Source: Prolixibacteraceae bacterium
GTDB taxonomy: Bacteria; Bacteroidota; Bacteroidia; Bacteroidales; Prolixibacteraceae
Assembly: GCA_003457135.1 (NCBI GenBank)
Contig: DMSQ01000093.1
Span: forward strand, 1 to 32,458
Direction of reading: 5' to 3'
DNA length: 32,458 nt
Shown: piece by piece, positions 30,887 through 32,458 of the stretch
Numbering within the stretch: the first letter of the stretch is position 1
How the letters are laid out: every line of letters starts with the position of its first letter
The notes under the pieces: model-generated
Database searches by the model: none
What the model was told of the DNA's origin: nothing
What the model saw: only the letters and a program-made list of their open reading frames with translations
Program-made: the position numbers and the translations under genes

Positions 30887-32374
30887 ATGGGCGTAATTCA
30901 AAGGCAAACGATCAGGGGTTCGGTGTATTCGTACCTGGGTGTTGTAGTTGGGTTTTTTACCACAGCTTTGATTATGCCCCGGCTCATGTCTGATGAACAG
31001 GTTGGACTGATCAATGTACTGGTTGCCGTTTCGGCTCTCTATTCACAGTTTTCAACGCTCGGATTCACCAATGTAACAGCACGGCTGTTTTCCTATTTCA
31101 GGGATAAAGATAAAAATCACAACGGCTTTGCATTTCTTTCAGTAGCAGTCGGTATGACTGGCTTTGCCATTGCTTTGATTAGTTTCTTTGTGCTGAAGCC
31201 ATATATTGTTGAAAGCAATCTGGAAAAATCGCCACTGCTGGTACAATACATCTGGTACCTGGTTCCGCTCATTTTCTTCCGGATGTTTTTCCTCATCCTG
31301 GACACATACAACAAAATGCTTTTCGATGCCACTACCGGGACCTTCCTGAGTGATTTGCTGTACCGTGTGGGAAACCTGTTTTTACTGATTGCCTTTTTCC
31401 TGCACTGGATTAATTTTACCCAATATGTTTTTGGGTACGTGGTTATTCTGAGTTTTCCGGCAGTTTACCTGGCTGGCCTGCTTATTTACCGGAAACAGTT
31501 CAACCTGCAACCCAGGTTTGATTTTATTAAGGCCCCGCTACGGAAAGAAATGATCAGCCTTGCTGTTTACGGCATCATTGGCGGACTAAGCAGTGTAGCA
31601 TTGACCAGCGTTGATAAAATCCTTCTGAACGAATACTACAACCTTTCCATGACCGGAGTTTATTCCATCAGCTTTTTCTTTGGCTCCATCATTCTGATCC
31701 CAAACCGTGCGCTTGGGAAAATTTCTTCCACCATTATCGCTGATGCCTGGAAAGAAAATGACCTAAAAAAAATTGATGATATTTATTACAAAAGCAGCAT
31801 CAACCAGCTTTTTGCCGGATTGTTGCTCTTTATCCTGCTGGTTACCAACCTGCACAACATTTTCACCATTTTGCCTCCTGAATACGGTGGCGGCGAATGG
31901 GTCATTATCCTGATTTCGCTGGCGAACCTGATTGTGGCTTCAACCGGGGTAAGCGTTCAAATTATCAGCACCTCGCACAAATACAAAATACAAACCTATT
32001 CGCTGGGTGTTCTGGTGATTTTAACCATTATTTTTTACATGATTTTTATTCCAATATATGGAATGAACGGCGCAGCACTGGGCTCGTTATTGTCGCTGTC
32101 GCTGGCCTCGTTCATGCGGGTTCTGTACCTCAATTGGAACATGAAATTGTTTCCTTACAGGTTGACCCACCTCAAATGCCTGGCCATAGGAATGGTGGCT
32201 TTTGCCGTTGGGAAAATAATTCCGGTATTGCCGTATCATTTTCTGATTGACCTGATTGTCCGTTGTTCGGCAATTAGTGTGGTGTTTATTAGTTTGAGTA
32301 ATGCTTTCCGCATCTCGGATGCCCTGAACCTGATGACCGACAAATTTCTAAAATATCTGCGGATTATCCGATAA
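30887..32374 (+). CDS. oligosaccharide flippase (Wzx/MATE-like, polysaccharide biosynthesis family)
   Basis: A 495-aa integral membrane protein with about 14 helices. It opens with RQTIRGSVYSYLGVVVGFFTTALIMPRLMSDEQVGLINVL, the usual start of the polysaccharide_synt/MOP superfamily, and continues with the GGLSSVALTSVDKILLNEYYNL-type helix 7 region with an in-membrane Asp. Length is typical. It moves lipid-linked oligosaccharide across the inner membrane, probably for O-antigen or exopolysaccharide. No glycosyltransferases are adjacent, so the pathway is not identified. It is divergent from the YfhO operon, suggesting shared control. Confidence 0.88.
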   Translation: MGVIQRQTIRGSVYSYLGVVVGFFTTALIMPRLMSDEQVGLINVLVAVSALYSQFSTLGFTNVTARLFSYFRDKDKNHNGFAFLSVAVGMTGFAIALISFFVLKPYIVESNLEKSPLLVQYIWYLVPLIFFRMFFLILDTYNKMLFDATTGTFLSDLLYRVGNLFLLIAFFLHWINFTQYVFGYVVILSFPAVYLAGLLIYRKQFNLQPRFDFIKAPLRKEMISLAVYGIIGGLSSVALTSVDKILLNEYYNLSMTGVYSISFFFGSIILIPNRALGKISSTIIADAWKENDLKKIDDIYYKSSINQLFAGLLLFILLVTNLHNIFTILPPEYGGGEWVIILISLANLIVASTGVSVQIISTSHKYKIQTYSLGVLVILTIIFYMIFIPIYGMNGAALGSLLSLSLASFMRVLYLNWNMKLFPYRLTHLKCLAIGMVAFAVGKIIPVLPYHFLIDLIVRCSAISVVFISLSNAFRISDALNLMTDKFLKYLRIIR

Positions 32375-32420
32375 TCAAAACGATTCTCAGAATTTACAAC
32401 TCAATGTCGTTTAGTTAGTG

Positions 32421-32450
32421 TCGTCATTGCGAACGAAGTGAAGCAATCCA
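32421..32450. repeat. short dispersed palindromic repeat at the right edge
   Basis: ATTGC (32426-32430) and GCAAT (32443-32447) flank GAACGAAGTGAA. The motif GTCATTGCGAACGAAGTG followed by AAGCAATC is a widely seen short dispersed repeat in bacterial intergenic DNA. The window ends inside this intergenic region. Confidence 0.5.
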
Positions 32451-32458
32451 TTGATTTA

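Noticed and set aside
1..32458. CRISPR arrays, tRNA or rRNA genes
   Set aside because: No regularly spaced 25-40-nt repeats, no cloverleaf-like sequence and no rRNA-like conserved blocks were noticed while reading both strands.

Overview
The window looks like a chromosome segment of a member of the Bacteroidota, most likely an anaerobic or facultative marine/sediment lineage near Marinilabiliales/Prolixibacteraceae. The lineage is my inference. Its basis is the YfhO-ftsX-DUF3098-truB-queA cluster, promoters resembling the Bacteroidota TTG...TAnnTTTG type, the near absence of strong Shine-Dalgarno sequences, a large PAS-rich hybrid kinase and a glycyl radical enzyme. No rRNA, tRNA or CRISPR array was seen.

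Layout. 1-141: the N-terminus of an ISAs1-family transposase runs off the left edge. 321-2467: an FAD-dependent geranylgeranyl-reductase-like enzyme faces an SRPBCC-fold protein convergently. 2838-11717: the methionine/folate genes metH and metF are separated by about 4 kb of AT-richer accessory DNA. This insert holds palindromic repeats, an orphan minimal nucleotidyltransferase, and a 4-nt-overlapping pair: a RecQ-type helicase fused to a ComFC-like phosphoribosyltransferase, and a DprA/Smf-like protein. An unlisted 52-aa membrane peptide sits just before metF. 11767-15944 (minus): a 1220-aa hybrid histidine kinase (REC, five PAS, GAF, HisKA, HATPase) with a stand-alone receiver downstream. 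15945-16453: a decayed coding remnant. 16454-18932: a BsuBI/PstI-type restriction-modification pair. 19247-22617: a glycyl radical enzyme closely resembling trans-4-hydroxy-L-proline dehydratase, with its radical-SAM activase. 22685-24784: two small membrane proteins and a PiT-superfamily permease that looks more like CysP than PitA. 24798-30806 (minus): DUF3788, queA, truB, DUF3098, ftsX and a YfhO-family membrane protein. 30887-32374: a polysaccharide flippase, followed by a short dispersed repeat at the right edge.

How the genes work together. MetH and MetF form the methyl branch of one-carbon metabolism: MetF makes 5-methyl-THF and MetH uses it. QueA and TruB modify tRNA, FtsX acts in division/cell wall hydrolysis, and the flippase and YfhO protein belong to envelope assembly. 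Two accessory modules look like genome defence: the PstI-like RM pair and the RecQ-PRTase/DprA pair. The latter is the best candidate for an unusual system. It puts a helicase, a ComFC-type PRTase and DprA together, the same three activities as the competence proteins ComFA, ComFC and DprA, but as a compact two-gene cassette with a helicase whose zinc-binding site has lost most of its cysteines. The published ShosTA toxin-antitoxin/defence pair (PRTase plus DprA-like protein, as I remember it) is the closest described relative I can name.
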